DNA of 64,000 nucleotides. It comes from Agriotes lineatus (lineage: Eukaryota; Arthropoda; Insecta; Coleoptera; Elateridae). This document shows positions 1-11,700 of the stretch, in pieces. Position numbers and translations under genes: made by a program. The notes under the pieces are model-generated. The model was not told the DNA's origin, did no database searches, and worked only from the letters and a program-made list of their open reading frames with translations. Within the stretch, counting starts at the first letter, position 1; every line of letters starts with the position of its first letter. The stretch is from contig CALNHX010003583.1 of the NCBI GenBank assembly GCA_940337035.1, positions 1 through 64,000 of the forward strand. Reading direction: 5' to 3'.

Positions 1-496
1 CAGGCATCGCTTTTCCTTGTCTACTGGCTCTTCTTGAAGAATTCTGTTTATTAAATGCCGTTACGCGGTTAAGACTAGTTGCCTCGGGTTTTCTTATACT
101 TAATGTTGGATTTCTTCTAAGAAAAGCGTACATCCAGTCCTTTCCTGCTGTCTTCTCATTACGATTAAAGTTATTTGGAATTCCATTTTTTTCCGCATAT
201 TGATAAACGGCACGGCGCAATTGCAAAGGAGTTAAGCCATAAAAAGTTTTAGCAAGGGATTTTAAGTGTTCACAAATTTGCTGTTCTTGTACTTCAGTAA
301 ACACAGACTTCTTACCCATCCTTGCTTTATAAAACTTTCCATGTTTTACTCTATCTTTTAAACTACTAACAGGAACTGAAAAATTTCGTGCTGTTTCTCT
401 ACGTTTCATGCCTCCAAGTACAGCCGTAACAGTTTGTTTCATGGACTCATCTGACCAACTGCAGCGATTGGTTGTCCTGCCTTTAAATTTAGGCAT
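1..496 (-). CDS. pogo/Tigger/jerky-like transposase, N-terminal part (cut by window edge)
   Basis: Reading leftwards from an ATG at 496, 165 codons stay open to the window edge. The protein starts MPKFKGRTTNRCSWSDESMK and continues with a psq-type helix-turn-helix region (about residues 10-60, including KRRETARNFSVPVSSLKDRV) and then a CENP-B-like DNA-binding region (about residues 70-135, including GLTPLQLRRAVYQYAEKN and KDWMYAFLRRNP). This order is typical of Tc1/mariner-superfamily pogo/Tigger transposases and the many jerky/Tigger-derived insect proteins. The DDE catalytic core would lie beyond base 1. There are no stops in the visible part, so it could be a young transposon or a domesticated copy. 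Terminal repeats are not visible. Confidence 0.75.
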   Translation of the reverse strand, partial: MPKFKGRTTNRCSWSDESMKQTVTAVLGGMKRRETARNFSVPVSSLKDRVKHGKFYKARMGKKSVFTEVQEQQICEHLKSLAKTFYGLTPLQLRRAVYQYAEKNGIPNNFNRNEKTAGKDWMYAFLRRNPTLSIRKPEATSLNRVTAFNKQNSSRRASRQGKAMP

Positions 497-1316
497 CTAG
501 AATAAAAATTGAATACATGAAAGCCAACAATACCAAATCCGTTTTTTTTACGTTGGCGGGTAATCCCGTACAGTACGCCATTAACCGAAGCAATGTGCGA
601 GCGAATACCCGATTTCCACGTGGTTAGCAAAATTCAATCCTTATTAAAATCAAAGCATAACCTCACAAAAACTAATACAGAAATGAAGAAAACATACCTT
701 GCACACAACGTTAGTGACGAAATATACAGGTAAATTTATTGTAAAAACTATGTTTCAGCTTGATAAACTTCTGGGATTCTAATAGCGATAGACACAAAAA
801 CACTTCAACAGCGAACAATGCTTTAATAATGACTTCACAGTTAGCTGGGTTGCATAGGTAACTTATGACATGCACCGCTAGATGTCTAGCGTATGCAGAT
901 TTGAAAATATTTATTAGCTTCCCCAATTTATCTTGTGCGGCATTACCCGCCTGTGCGGCAATACCCCTCGCTCCCCTACTCATCAAACATATTGGTTTAA
1001 GTTAATTGGGGTACCCCGTGCAAATAGTAGTGCCTAATTGAATAATTGTCAAATCAAGGAATACAACGTTTGAGTAAGAATAAAGCTAGCTAAAGGTATT
1101 GCTCTCTTTTATTTTCATCTTAGACATTGAGTTCAATAATTGTATTGTTAGATATAAAGTGAATGTTCTCGCGGTCTGACTATTTAAGTCTATTACTCAG
1201 AAGGACAAGCACAATCAAAGTGCAACTTGTATTTATTTTCCAAAATTACAGTATTTTCCTATCACAAACCAATTGAATAATTTTTTCTATCTAACAACAA
1301 CACTACCATGGCTACA
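497..1316. other. AT-rich stretch, no gene recognised
   Basis: Lies directly upstream of the pogo-like ORF and may include its 5' untranslated region and transposon end. The short open frames here have no recognisable motif. No inverted repeat matching a pogo end was found by eye. Confidence 0.4.
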
Positions 1317-1320
1317 TATA

Positions 1321-2114
1321 CCGGGTGAATGAGACCACCCGTATCAGTATTTTTTTTAAAGAACGGTGAGTCGTAGAGAGTTGGGATAAAAAATTTATTA
1401 TAAAAGTCATACTAAAGAATCGAATGGTGATATTATTATTTCTCGAAAAAGTCAGCATCACGAGTAGTTTTGTCAACAATGTCCAGAACTCCAAAATTTT
1501 AAATGGCACCATAAGTCGAAAAACGTATTGTTGAAAAGATCGGTAAAAAAGAAGAAAGTTTTGTAGGAAAAAATATTTTACTACTACTACCCCTTTTAAG
1601 TAATATTCGATTAAAGTTATTAAATTTGAAATTCGTTGCTAACAAACAAAATTGAAAAGTCGGCTTTTAAAATCTAGTTACCGAATTAAACAGTGTTACA
1701 AGTGTTCAAAATGTTATTAACATTAAAACGTGTGTGTAACATTGTTTAATTCGGTAACTAGATTTTAAAAGCCGACTTTTCAATTTTGTTTGTTAACAAC
1801 GAATTTCAAATTTAATAACTTTAATCGAATATTACTTAAAAGGGGTAGTAGTAGTAAAATATTTTTTCCTACAAAACTTTCTTCTTTTTAACGATCTTTT
1901 CAACAATACGTTTTTCGACTTATGGTGCCATTTAAAATTTTGGAGTTCTGGACATTGTTGACAAAACTACTCGTGATGCTGACTTTTTCGAGAAATAATA
2001 ATATCACCATTCGATTCTTTAGTATGACTTTTATAATAATTTTTTTTATCCCAACTCTCTACGACTCAACGTTCTTTACAAAAAATACTGATACGGGTGG
2101 TCTCATTCACCCGG
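1321..2114. mobile_element. Fold-back (long inverted repeat) element, about 0.8 kb
   Basis: The left arm (about 1321-1700) and right arm (about 1735-2114) are near-perfect reverse complements around a loop of about 35 bp. Ends read CCGGGTGAATGAGACC and its complement. Both sides are flanked by TATA, so a TA or TATA target duplication is likely. The same 40-residue open frame appears on opposite strands in the two arms only because of the palindrome; it is not a gene. The TIR start resembles that of the smaller element at 29686-29919. Confidence 0.8.
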
Positions 2115-2118
2115 TATA

Positions 2119-2990
2119 CAGGGTGTTAATTAAGTACGTAGACAAACTTTAAGAGGCGATTCCTTGATCAATTCTAAGATAAAAAGTTCATACAAACATG
2201 GGGCCTAAACGGCTTCCTTTTCAAGATACAGGGTGTTGAAATTTAAACAAAAATTACTTTTTTTTCAAAAATCTGGAAAACGCCTAGAGGTATTGTAATG
2301 AAACTTGGTGTATATTAGTATTTCATAAAGTGGCATTGTTTGGTCAAAATAAATGTAATTTATTTCCACCAGTGGCGTGCATCGGGGCCACCGCAGCTAC
2401 CTTATTTCAAAAAAATCTGGTACGCCACTGTTTTTTAGTCAATACGACAAGTTTTTTAGCTTTATCCATTGAAACTATACAAAAGATGTATCTTTTATTT
2501 TTTTGATAGAATAAATATTTTGCGAGAAAAATGGAAAAATCTGTAACAGCAATTTCGCACATTGGACGTTAATGGGACCTAAACGGCTTCGTTTTCAAAA
2601 TACAGTTTAAGGAAGCTTTTAAAAAATGTTATTTAATAAAACACAATCTTACAATAGCTACAAAACTTTTTTCTACAAAACAGTGGCGTATCAGATTTTT
2701 CTAAAATAATGTAACTGAGATCGCCCCGATGCACGCCACTGGTGGAAATAAATTAAATTTATTTTGACTGAACAATGCTACTTTATGAAATACTAACCTA
2801 CACCAAGTTTCATTAGAATACCTCTATCCGTTTTCCAAATTTTTGAAAAAAACTGTTTTTGTTTAAACTTCAACACCCTGTATCTCGAAAACGAAGCCGT
2901 TTAGGTCCCATGTTTGTATGAACTTCTTATCTTAGAATTGATCAAGGAATCACCCGTTAAAGTTTGTCTACGTACTTAATTAACACCCTG
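2119..2990. mobile_element. Second fold-back element, about 0.87 kb, abutting the first
   Basis: Ends are CAGGGTGTTAATTAAGTACG and its complement. Arms run about 2119-2440 and 2680-2990 with a loop of about 230 bp. Flanked by TATA on both sides, the left one shared with the preceding fold-back. Within the arms there is a further matched pair around ACAGGGTGTTGAA (about 2228) and TTCAACACCCTGT (about 2870). No coding capacity seen. Confidence 0.8.
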
Positions 2991-3263
2991 TATATAAGCA
3001 CTCTTTCACAAATTTATAATTTACTGCTGTTGCTCGGCGGGCACAGTGAAGTTATAAGTTTTTTTTACCTATATCAGTGTACCTGAGTCAAACTTGTTGG
3101 AGCTCCCTTTAACATCTTAATTAAAGAATTCCCGACGTCTTCACTGTTGCTAGAGATGGGCCTCAAGTACATTTTTATGGCGATCAATTGTTGAGTTAAA
3201 AATATATAGAACGCCGACCTAAAGGTAAGTGAAAAGCTAACAAGTGCAAGGGAGGACAGCTCT

Positions 3264-4378
3264 ATGAAACCGAAACCGGCGGAGCAAATGGATAAGGCCA
3301 CACAGACTGTGTCCAAACAAGAGGAGAAGGAAATGCTAAACAAAATAGACGAATACCTAGATAACCAAGAACTGCAGGTGCTTATCAACTTAAAATGGAA
3401 AGAAGAATCATTTAGGCGATGTCAAATGAGGAAATTAAGTGGATCGAGTCATAAAAATTGGTACTTAATAATAGTCGTAGGATAAGGCGGGCAGTAGAGC
3501 GGAACCCCCAACTGGAGGCAAATGATCTGCGGAGTAACCAGAAGTGGGATCATTGGCGACGACATGATAACAAACAACAGAATAGACGAGTTCACCTATG
3601 TAATAGTAACAGAGAAGCTGAAAGAAACAGAAAGCTAATTTAGACAACCTGAGGGAAAACCTATACAAAATTAATGCAATAGCGCAAGAAAACGGGAGAC
3701 TCAATATCGCATGCGTCATAGACAGTCATACCGATGGAACCTACATGAGGAAACTATTGGAATATACAAGCAGAGAGGTCATAAAGGAGGTAATATTGTA
3801 GTCCAGTAAAACAGGCAGAGGGCAAAAGAACGACTGGGAAGAAGTGAGAAACAAACGGAATAAAAATGAGGAGACCATCATACTCAAACCGTTGTCTGGC
3901 TCCACCTATTCCGATTTAATCAGGACGATTAAATGCAAAGTGGACGCAAAAGGAGTTACAATAGAGAGACTAACCAAAACAAATGAAGGTAATGTGAGAC
4001 CTAAGATTAAAGACAAGGAAGCGAAGAACAGGAATGAGTTCAGCCAGCAACTTGCGATGGAAATGGTCAAGATAGCAGAAGTAGGACCGCAACAGAAGAG
4101 ACAAACGGTGATGATCCTAGACATTGACGACACGACAGAGCAACAACACATAGAGGAGGCTCTACTGCGTGAGGAACAACAACTGGGGCGACCTCAGAAA
4201 ACGGAGTGGCAGAATTTGAGACTGGCGGGCAATGCCAACAAGGCGGGATACAAATATGCATTCTTTACCGCCACAGGAGATTTTGCCAATAAACTATTAG
4301 AGAAGAAGAGAACAGGCGAGGGGTAGAATCGCTGGAGAATCAGGGATGTCACTGTGCCCATGAAGTGCTACAGGTTCA
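3264..4378 (+). pseudogene. R1-like ORF1 (gag-like), frameshifted, truncated in its zinc knuckle
   Basis: Three frame-jumping blocks form one ORF1: an acidic/charged N-terminus (3264-3420, including KATQTVSKQEEKEMLNKIDE), a middle block (about 3500-3790), and an open block of 160 codons at 3844-4326 (including LIRTIKCKVDAKGVTIERL and an RLAGNANKAGYKYAFFTATG-type stretch). It then continues as WRIRDVTVPMKCYRF, the entry to the first CCHC zinc knuckle of R1/LOA gag proteins, and stops there at a deletion junction. The protein normally binds element RNA. Frameshifts and the truncated knuckle make it non-functional. Confidence 0.7.
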
Positions 4379-5600
4379 ATAAGATGGTTAATCTGGTGAA
4401 GAGTTATCTCAAGGATAGAAGACTGGAGATAGGTGAGAGCAAATCATGGAGATCACTTGCGGGGTTCCACAAGGCTCCATACTCGGTCCCATCCTGTGGA
4501 ACCTATACTACGACGGAGTCTTAAGGTTAGAGCTACCGGAAGAGGTGTCACTGTTCGGCTACGCGGATGATATTGGCGTGGTGGTCTGAGGAGACAACAG
4601 GAGTGAAATTGTGACAAACATAGAATGGTACATACACAGAATCGAGACATGGATGAGAAGGAAAGGTCTACAGCTTAGCCCCCCACAAAACCGAAATGGT
4701 AATCTTAGCGGGGAAACGAAAACTGCTGGAGGTAGAGGTAACGATTGGCAACATAAAAATAAGAAGCCAACAAAGCCTGAAGTACCTAGGTGTCTTTATA
4801 GGTAAAAATTCTTACATGGGTAGGCACATCGTGGAGGTGGCGAAAAAGGCGGAAAAGGACACGAACAAACTTAGCCGCCTAATGCCAAACGTGGGAGGGG
4901 GGGGGGGGCAAGGCGGGACGTTGGAAAATACTGTGCTCGGTGGTCAATTCCATTGTGCTTTATGCGGCGCCCGTGTGGAGCACATATATGCAGACAGAGC
5001 GGCACAAGAAAAGACTGGTGAGTGTGCAAAGAAGGGCGCGATTCGAATTGCGAGCGCATATAGAACCGTGTTCACAAGGCTATACAAACAGTGGCGGGGG
5101 TTGTGCCATACACTTGCTTGCAAGGAGAGGACGTACTTGCGGGGAGCAAACACCAGGGGCCAAAAGACGCTAGCCAAGCAGGAAACCTAAATAGGTGGCA
5201 GGAAAAGTGGCAACAAGAAGGCACTGCTAGATGGACGAGAAGACTCATCCCTAACATCCAAGAATGGGTAAACCACAAACATGGCGAAGTGGGGTATCAC
5301 CTTACACAAGCTCTGACAGGACATGGCTGCTACGGAGCTTATCTCAGCAGAATGCGATTGCTGAATAGCGGGGGAATGCGTCTACTGTGGAGACGAAGAT
5401 ACACCTCAGCACACCTTATTTGAGTGTACAAGATGGGCGCAAATGAGAACCCAAGCAGAACTACAAGTAGAGGGATAATTGACGGCGGAAAACATGGTTC
5501 GATATATGCTGGAGACCGAGGAAGGGTGGAATACTGTGGGGAGAATGGTGGTGGAGATTATACAAACCAAGGAGGCTGAGGAGAGGAGGGAAACAGCAGG
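4379..5600 (+). pseudogene. R1-like reverse transcriptase, C-terminal half, several frameshifts
   Basis: Begins in the RT palm-approach region (VKSYLKDRRLEIGES) and carries the hallmark blocks ITCGVPQGSILGPILWN (about 4448-4500) and FGYADDIGVVV (about 4555-4590, catalytic ADD). The thumb follows in other frames (SLKYLGVFIGKNSYMGRHI, 4768-4825), then a VVNSIVLYAAPVWS block (about 4937), and near the C-terminus a CCHC motif CVYCGDEDTPQHTLFEC (about 5377-5427) characteristic of R1-clade elements. A run of 12 G at about 4897-4908 coincides with a frame break. No endonuclease is present. Clearly a dead copy. Confidence 0.75.
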
Positions 5601-5784
5601 AGCGCATTTAATGATAAAGTATGGTTGCATCGTAGCAATGTCGCAAGACGATCCAATGCAACCCATGAAAAGAAGGGTTTTTTTTAGTGGGTAGGCGACT
5701 GGACACCTCCCCAGTTGAATCCCACATGCCCAGGCTCGCTGGGTGTCTTTAGAAGATTTTCCCTCTTTTCCCACGAAAAAAAAG

Positions 5785-8700
5785 TTTTCATATTTGTGTT
5801 CTTAAAACTGGTCCAACTGAAAACTGGTCTAAATTGAGTTAGACCAGGTTCCACCCTTGTGTTTTTAAAACTGTCTAAATTGAGTTAGACCAGTTTCCAC
5901 TCTTGTGTTTTTAAAACTGTCTAAAGTTAGTTAGACAGTTTTCATATTTGTGTTCTTAAAACTGATCTAAAGTGAGTTAGACCAGTTTTCACTCTTGTGT
6001 TCTTAAAACTGTCTAACTGAAAACTGGTCTAAATTGAGTTAGACTAGTTTCCACTCTTATGTTCTTATAACTGGTCTACTGAAAACTGGTGTAAATTGAG
6101 TTAGACCAGTTTTCATATTTGTGTTCTTAAAACTGGTTTAAATGAAAACTGGTCTAAATTGAGTTAGACCAGTTTCCACTCTTGTGATCTTTAAACTGGT
6201 GGAACTGAAAACTGGTCTTAATTAAGTTAGACCAGTTTTCACTTTTGTGGTTTTAAAACTGGTCTGGAGTTAGTTAGACCAGTTTTCATATTTGTGTTCT
6301 TAAAACTGGTTTAACTGAAAACTGGTCTAAATTGAGTTAGACAGTTTCCACTCTTGTGTTCTTAAAACTGGTGGAACTGAAAACTGGGCTATATTGAGTT
6401 AGACCAGTTTTCACTTTTGTGTTTTTAAAACTGGTCTAAAGTGAGACCAGTTTTAATTTTTTGTGTTCTTTAAACTGGCTTAACTGAAAACTGGTCTAAA
6501 TTGAGTTAGACAGTTTTCACATTTGTGTTCTTAAAAGTGGTTTAACTGAAAACTGGTCTAAATTGAGTTAGACCAGTTTCCACTCTTGTGTTCTTAAAAC
6601 TGGTCTAACTGAAAACTGGTCTATATTGAGTTAGACCAGTTTTCACTTTTGTGTTTTTAAAACTGGTCTAAAGTGAGCTAGACCAGTTTTCACATTTGTG
6701 TTCTTAAAAGTGGTTTAACTGAAAACTGGTCTAAATTGAGTTCGACCAGTTTCCACTCTTTTGTTCTTAAAACTGGTCTAACTGAAAACTGGTCTATATT
6801 GAGTTAGACCAGTTTTCACTTTTGTGTTTTTAAAACTGGTCTAAAGTGAGTTAGACCAGTTTTCACATTTGTGTTCTTAAAAGTGGTTTAACTGAAAACT
6901 GGTCTAATTGAGTTAGACCAGTTTCCACTCTTTTGTTCTTAAAACTGGTCTAACTGAAAAACTGGTCTATGTTGAGTTAGACCAGTTTTCACCTTTGTGT
7001 TTTTAAAACTGGTCTAAAGTGAGACCAGTTTTCATATTTGTGTTCTTAAAACTAGCTTCACTGAAAGCTGGTCTAAATTGAGTTAGACCAGTTTTCACAT
7101 TTGTGTTCTCAAAAGTGGTTTAACTGAAAACTGGTCTAAATTGAGGTTAGACCAGTTTCCACTCTTGTGTTCTTAAAACTGGTCTAAGTGAAAACTGGTC
7201 TATATTGAGTTAGACCAGTTTTCACTTTTGTGTTTTTAAAATTGATCTAAAGTGAGACCAGTTTTCATATTTGTGTTCTTAAAACTGGCTTAACTGAAAA
7301 CTGGTCTAAATTGAGTTAGACCAGTTTTCACATTTGTGTTCTTAAAAGTGGTTTAACTGAAAAATGGTCTAAATTGAGTTAGACCAGTTTCCACTATTGT
7401 GTTCTTAAAACTGGTCTAACTGAAAACTGGTCTATATTGAGTTAGACCAGTTTTCACTTTTGTGTTCTTAAATCTGTCTAACTGAAAACTGGTCTATATT
7501 GAGTTAGACCAGTTTTCACATTTGTGTTTTTAAAAACTGGTCTAAAGTGAGACCAGTTTTCATATTTGTGTTCTTAAAACTGGCTTAACTGAAAACTGGT
7601 CTAAATTGAGTTAGACCAGTTTTCACATTTGTGTTCTTAAAAGTGGTTTAACTGAAATCGGTCAAAATTGAGTTAGACCAGTTTCCACTCCTTGTGTTCT
7701 TAAAACTGGTCTAACTAAAAACTGGTCTATATTGAGTTAGACCAGTTTCACTTTTGTGTTTTTAAAACTGGTCTAAAGTGAGACCAGTTTTCATATTTGT
7801 GTTCTTAAAACTGGCTTAACTGAAAACTGGTCTACATTGAGTTAGACCAGTTTTCACATTTGTGTTCTTAAAAGTGGTTTAACTGAAAACTGGTCTAAAT
7901 TGAGTTAGACCAGTCTTCATATTTGTGTTCTTAAAACTGGTTTAACTGAAAACTGGTCTAAATTGAGTTAGAGCAGTTTCCACTCTTGTGTTCTTTAAAC
8001 TGGTGGAACTGAAAACTGGTATTAATTGAGTTAGACCAGTTTTCACTTTTGTGTTTTTAAAACTGGTCTAGAGTTAGTTAGACCAGTTTCCAATCTTGTG
8101 TTCTTAAAATTGGTCTAACTGAAAACTGGTCTAAATTGAGTTAGACCAGTTTCCACTCTTGTGTTCTTATAACTGGTCTAACTAAAAACTGGTCTAAATT
8201 GAGTTAGACCAGTCTTCATATTTGTGTTCTTAAACTGGTTTAACTGAAAACTGGTCTAAATTGAGTTAGACAGTTTCCACTCTTGTGTTCTTATAACTGT
8301 CTAACTGAAAACTGTTCTAAATTGAGTTAGACCAGTCTTCATATTTGTGTTCTTAAAACTGTTTTAACTGAAAACTGGTCTAAATTAAGTTAGACCAGTT
8401 TCCACTCTTGTGTTCTTTAAACTGGTGGAACTGAAAACTGGTATTAATTGAGTTAGACCAGTTTTCACTTTTGTGTTTTTAAAACTGGTCTAGAGTTAGT
8501 TAGACCAGTTTCCACTCTTGTGTTCTTAAAATGGACTAACTGAAAACTGGTCTAAATTGAGTTAGACCAGTTTCCACTCGTGTGTTCTTATAACTGGTCT
8601 TTTCCACTCGTGTGTTCTTATAACTGTCTAACTGAAAACTGGTCTAAATTGAGTTAGACCAGTTTTCACATTGTGTTCTTAAAACTGGTTTAACTGAAAA

Positions 8701-11700
8701 CTGTCTAAATTGAGTTAGACCAGTTTCCACTTTTGTGTTCTTTAAACTGGTGGAACTGAAAACTGGTATTAATTGAGTTAGACCAATTTTCACTTTTGTG
8801 TTTTTAAAACTGGTCTAGAGTTAGTTAGACCAGTTTCCACTCTTGTGTTCTTAAAATTGGTCTAACTGAAAACTGGTCTAAATTGAGTTAGACCAGTTTC
8901 CACTCTTGTGTTCTTATAACTGGTCTAACTGAAAACTGGTCTAAATTGAGTTAGACCAGTCTTCATATTTGTGTTCTTAAAACTGGTTTAACTGAAAACT
9001 GGTCTAAATTGAGTTAGACCAGTTTCCACTCTTGTGTTCTTTAAACTGGTGGAACTGAAAACTGGTCTTAATTGAGTTAGACCAGTTTTCACTTTTGTGT
9101 TTTTAAAACTGGTCTAGAGATAGTTAGACCAGTTTTCATATTTGTGTTCTTAAAACTGGTTTAACTGAAAACTGGTCTAAATTGAGTTAGACCAGTTTCC
9201 ATTCTTGTGTTCTTAAAACTGGTCTAACTGAAAACTGGTCTATATTGAGTTAGACCAGTTTTCACTTTTGTGTTTTTAAAACTGGTCTAAAGTGAGACCA
9301 GTTTTCATATTTCTGTTCTTAAAACTGGCTTAACTGAAAACTGGTCTAAATTGAGTTAGACCAGTTTTCACATTTGTGTTCTTAAAAGTGGTTTAACTGA
9401 AAACTGGTCTAAATTGAGTTATACCAGTTTCCACTCTTGTGTTCTTTAAACTGGTGGAACTGAAAACTGGTCTTAATTGAGTTAGACCAGTTTTCACTTT
9501 TGTGTTTTTAAAACTGGTCTAGAGTTAGTTAGACCAGTTTTCATATTTGTGTTCTTAAAACTGGCTTAACTGAAAACTGGTCTAAATTGAGTTAGACCAG
9601 TTTTCACATTTGTGTTCTTAAAGTGGTTTTAGTGAAAACTGGTCTAAATTGAGTTAGACCAGTTTCCACTCTTGTGTTCTTAAAACTAGTCTAACTGAAA
9701 ACTGGTCTATATTGAGTTAGACCAGTTTCCACTCTTGTGTTCTTAAAACTGGTCTAACTGAAAACTGGTCTATATGAGTTAGACCAGTTTTCACTTTTGT
9801 GTTTTTAAAACTGGTCTAAAGTGAGACCAGTTTTCATATTTCTGTTCTTAAAACTGGCTTAACTGAAAACTGGGCTAAATTGAGTTAGACCAGTTTCCCA
9901 CTCTTGTGTTCTTAAAACTGGTCTAACTGAAAACTGGTCTATATTGAGTTAGACCAGTTTTCACTTTTGTGTTTTTAAAACTGGTCTAAATTGAGTTAGA
10001 CCAGTTTTCACATTTGTGTTCTTAAAAGTGGTTTAACTGAAAACTGGTCTAAATTGAGTTAGACCAGTTTCCACTCTTGTGTTCTTAAAACTGGTCTAAC
10101 TGAAAACTGGTCTATATTGAGTTAGACTAGTTTTTCACTTGTGTTTTTAAAACTGGTCTAAAGTGAGACCAGTTTTCATATTTGTGTTCTTAAAACTGGC
10201 TTAACTGAAAACTGGTCTAAATTGAGTTAGACCAGTTTTCACATTTGTGTTCTTAAAAGTGGTTTAACTGAAAACTGGTCTAAATTGAGTTAGACCAGTT
10301 TCCACTCTTGTGTTCTTAAAACTGGTCTAACTGAAAACTGGTCTATATTGAATTAGACCAGTTTTCACTTTTGTGTTTTTAAAACTGGTCTAAAGTGAGT
10401 TAGACCAGTTTTCCACATTTGTGTTCTTAAAAGTGGTTTAACTGAAAACTGGTCTAAATTGAGTTAGACCAGTTTCCACTCTTGTGTTCTTAAAACTGGT
10501 CTAACTGAAAAACTGGTCTATATTGAATTAGACCAGTTTTTCACATTTGTGTTTTTAAAACTGGTCTAAAGTGAGTTAGACCAGTTTTCACATTTGTGTT
10601 CTTAAAAGTGGTTTAACTGAAAACTGGTCTAAATTGAGTTAGACCAGTTTCCACTCTTGTGTTCTTAAAACTGGTCTAACTGAAAACTGGTCTATATTGA
10701 GTTAGACCAGTTTTCACTTTTGTGTTTTTAAAACTGGTCTAAAGTGAGTTAGACCAGTTTTCACATTTGTGTTTTTAAAAGTGGTTTAACTGAAAACTGG
10801 TCTAAATTGAGTTAGACCAGTTTCCACTCTTGTGTTCTTAAAACTGGTCTAACTGAAAACTGGTCTATATTGAGTTAGACAGTTTTCATTTTTGTGTTTT
10901 TAAAACTGGTCTAAAGTGAGTTAGACCAATTTTCATATTTGTGTTCTTAAAACTGGTTTGACTGAAAACTGGTCTAAATTGAGTTGGACCAGTTTTCATA
11001 TTTGTGTTCTTAAAACTGGTTTAATTGAAAACTGGTCTAAATTGAGTTAGACCAGTTTCCACTCTTGTGTTCTTAAAACTGGTCTAACTGAAAACTAGTC
11101 TATATTGAGTTAGACCAAATTTCAGTTTTGTGTTTTTAAAACTGGTCTAAAGTGAGTTAGAACAGTTTTCATATTCGTTTTCTTAAAACTGGTCTAAAGT
11201 GAGGTAGGCCAGTTTTCATATTTGCGTTCTTAAAACTGGTCTAAATTGAGTTAGACCAGTTTCCACTCTTGTGTTAAAAGTGGTCTAAAGTGAGTTTGAC
11301 CAGTTTTCATATCTGTGTTCTTAAAACTGGTCTAAAGTGAGGTAGGCCAGTTTTCATATTTGTTTTCTTAAAACTGGTCTAAATTGAGTTAGACCAGTTT
11401 CCACTCTTGTGTTCTTAAAACTGGTCTAACTGAAAACTGGTCTATATTGAGTTAGACAAGTTTTCACTTTTGTGTTTTTAAAACTGGTCTAAAGTGAGTT
11501 AGACCAGATTTCATATTTGTGTTCTTAAAACTGGTTTAACTGAAAACTGGTCTAAATTGAGTTGGACCAGTTTTCATATTTGTGTTCTTAAAACTGGTTT
11601 AACCGAATACTGGTCTAAATTGAGTTAGACCAGTTTCCATTCTTGTGTTCTTAAAACTGGTCTATATTGAGTTAGACAAGTTTTCAATTTTGTGTTTTTA

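Larger units (their letters stand above)
3240..5784 (+). mobile_element. R1-clade non-LTR retrotransposon, internally deleted and decayed
   Basis: Contains a gag-like ORF1 remnant followed at once by the second half of an R1-type reverse transcriptase and its C-terminal zinc knuckle, then a short 3' UTR ending in an A-rich run (about 5774-5784). The endonuclease and the start of the RT are missing. It is not in 28S rDNA, the usual R1 target, so it belongs to a dispersed R1-clade lineage or was relocated. The satellite begins directly after the A-rich tail. Confidence 0.75.

Noticed and set aside
1312..2152. A 'conserved' protein (MVPFKILEFWTLLTKLL...) on both strands
   Set aside because: The identity is produced by the two arms of one palindrome; there is no independent evidence of coding.
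3240..5784. R1 element implying adjacent rDNA
   Set aside because: No 28S sequence flanks it, and the sequence on the right is satellite.
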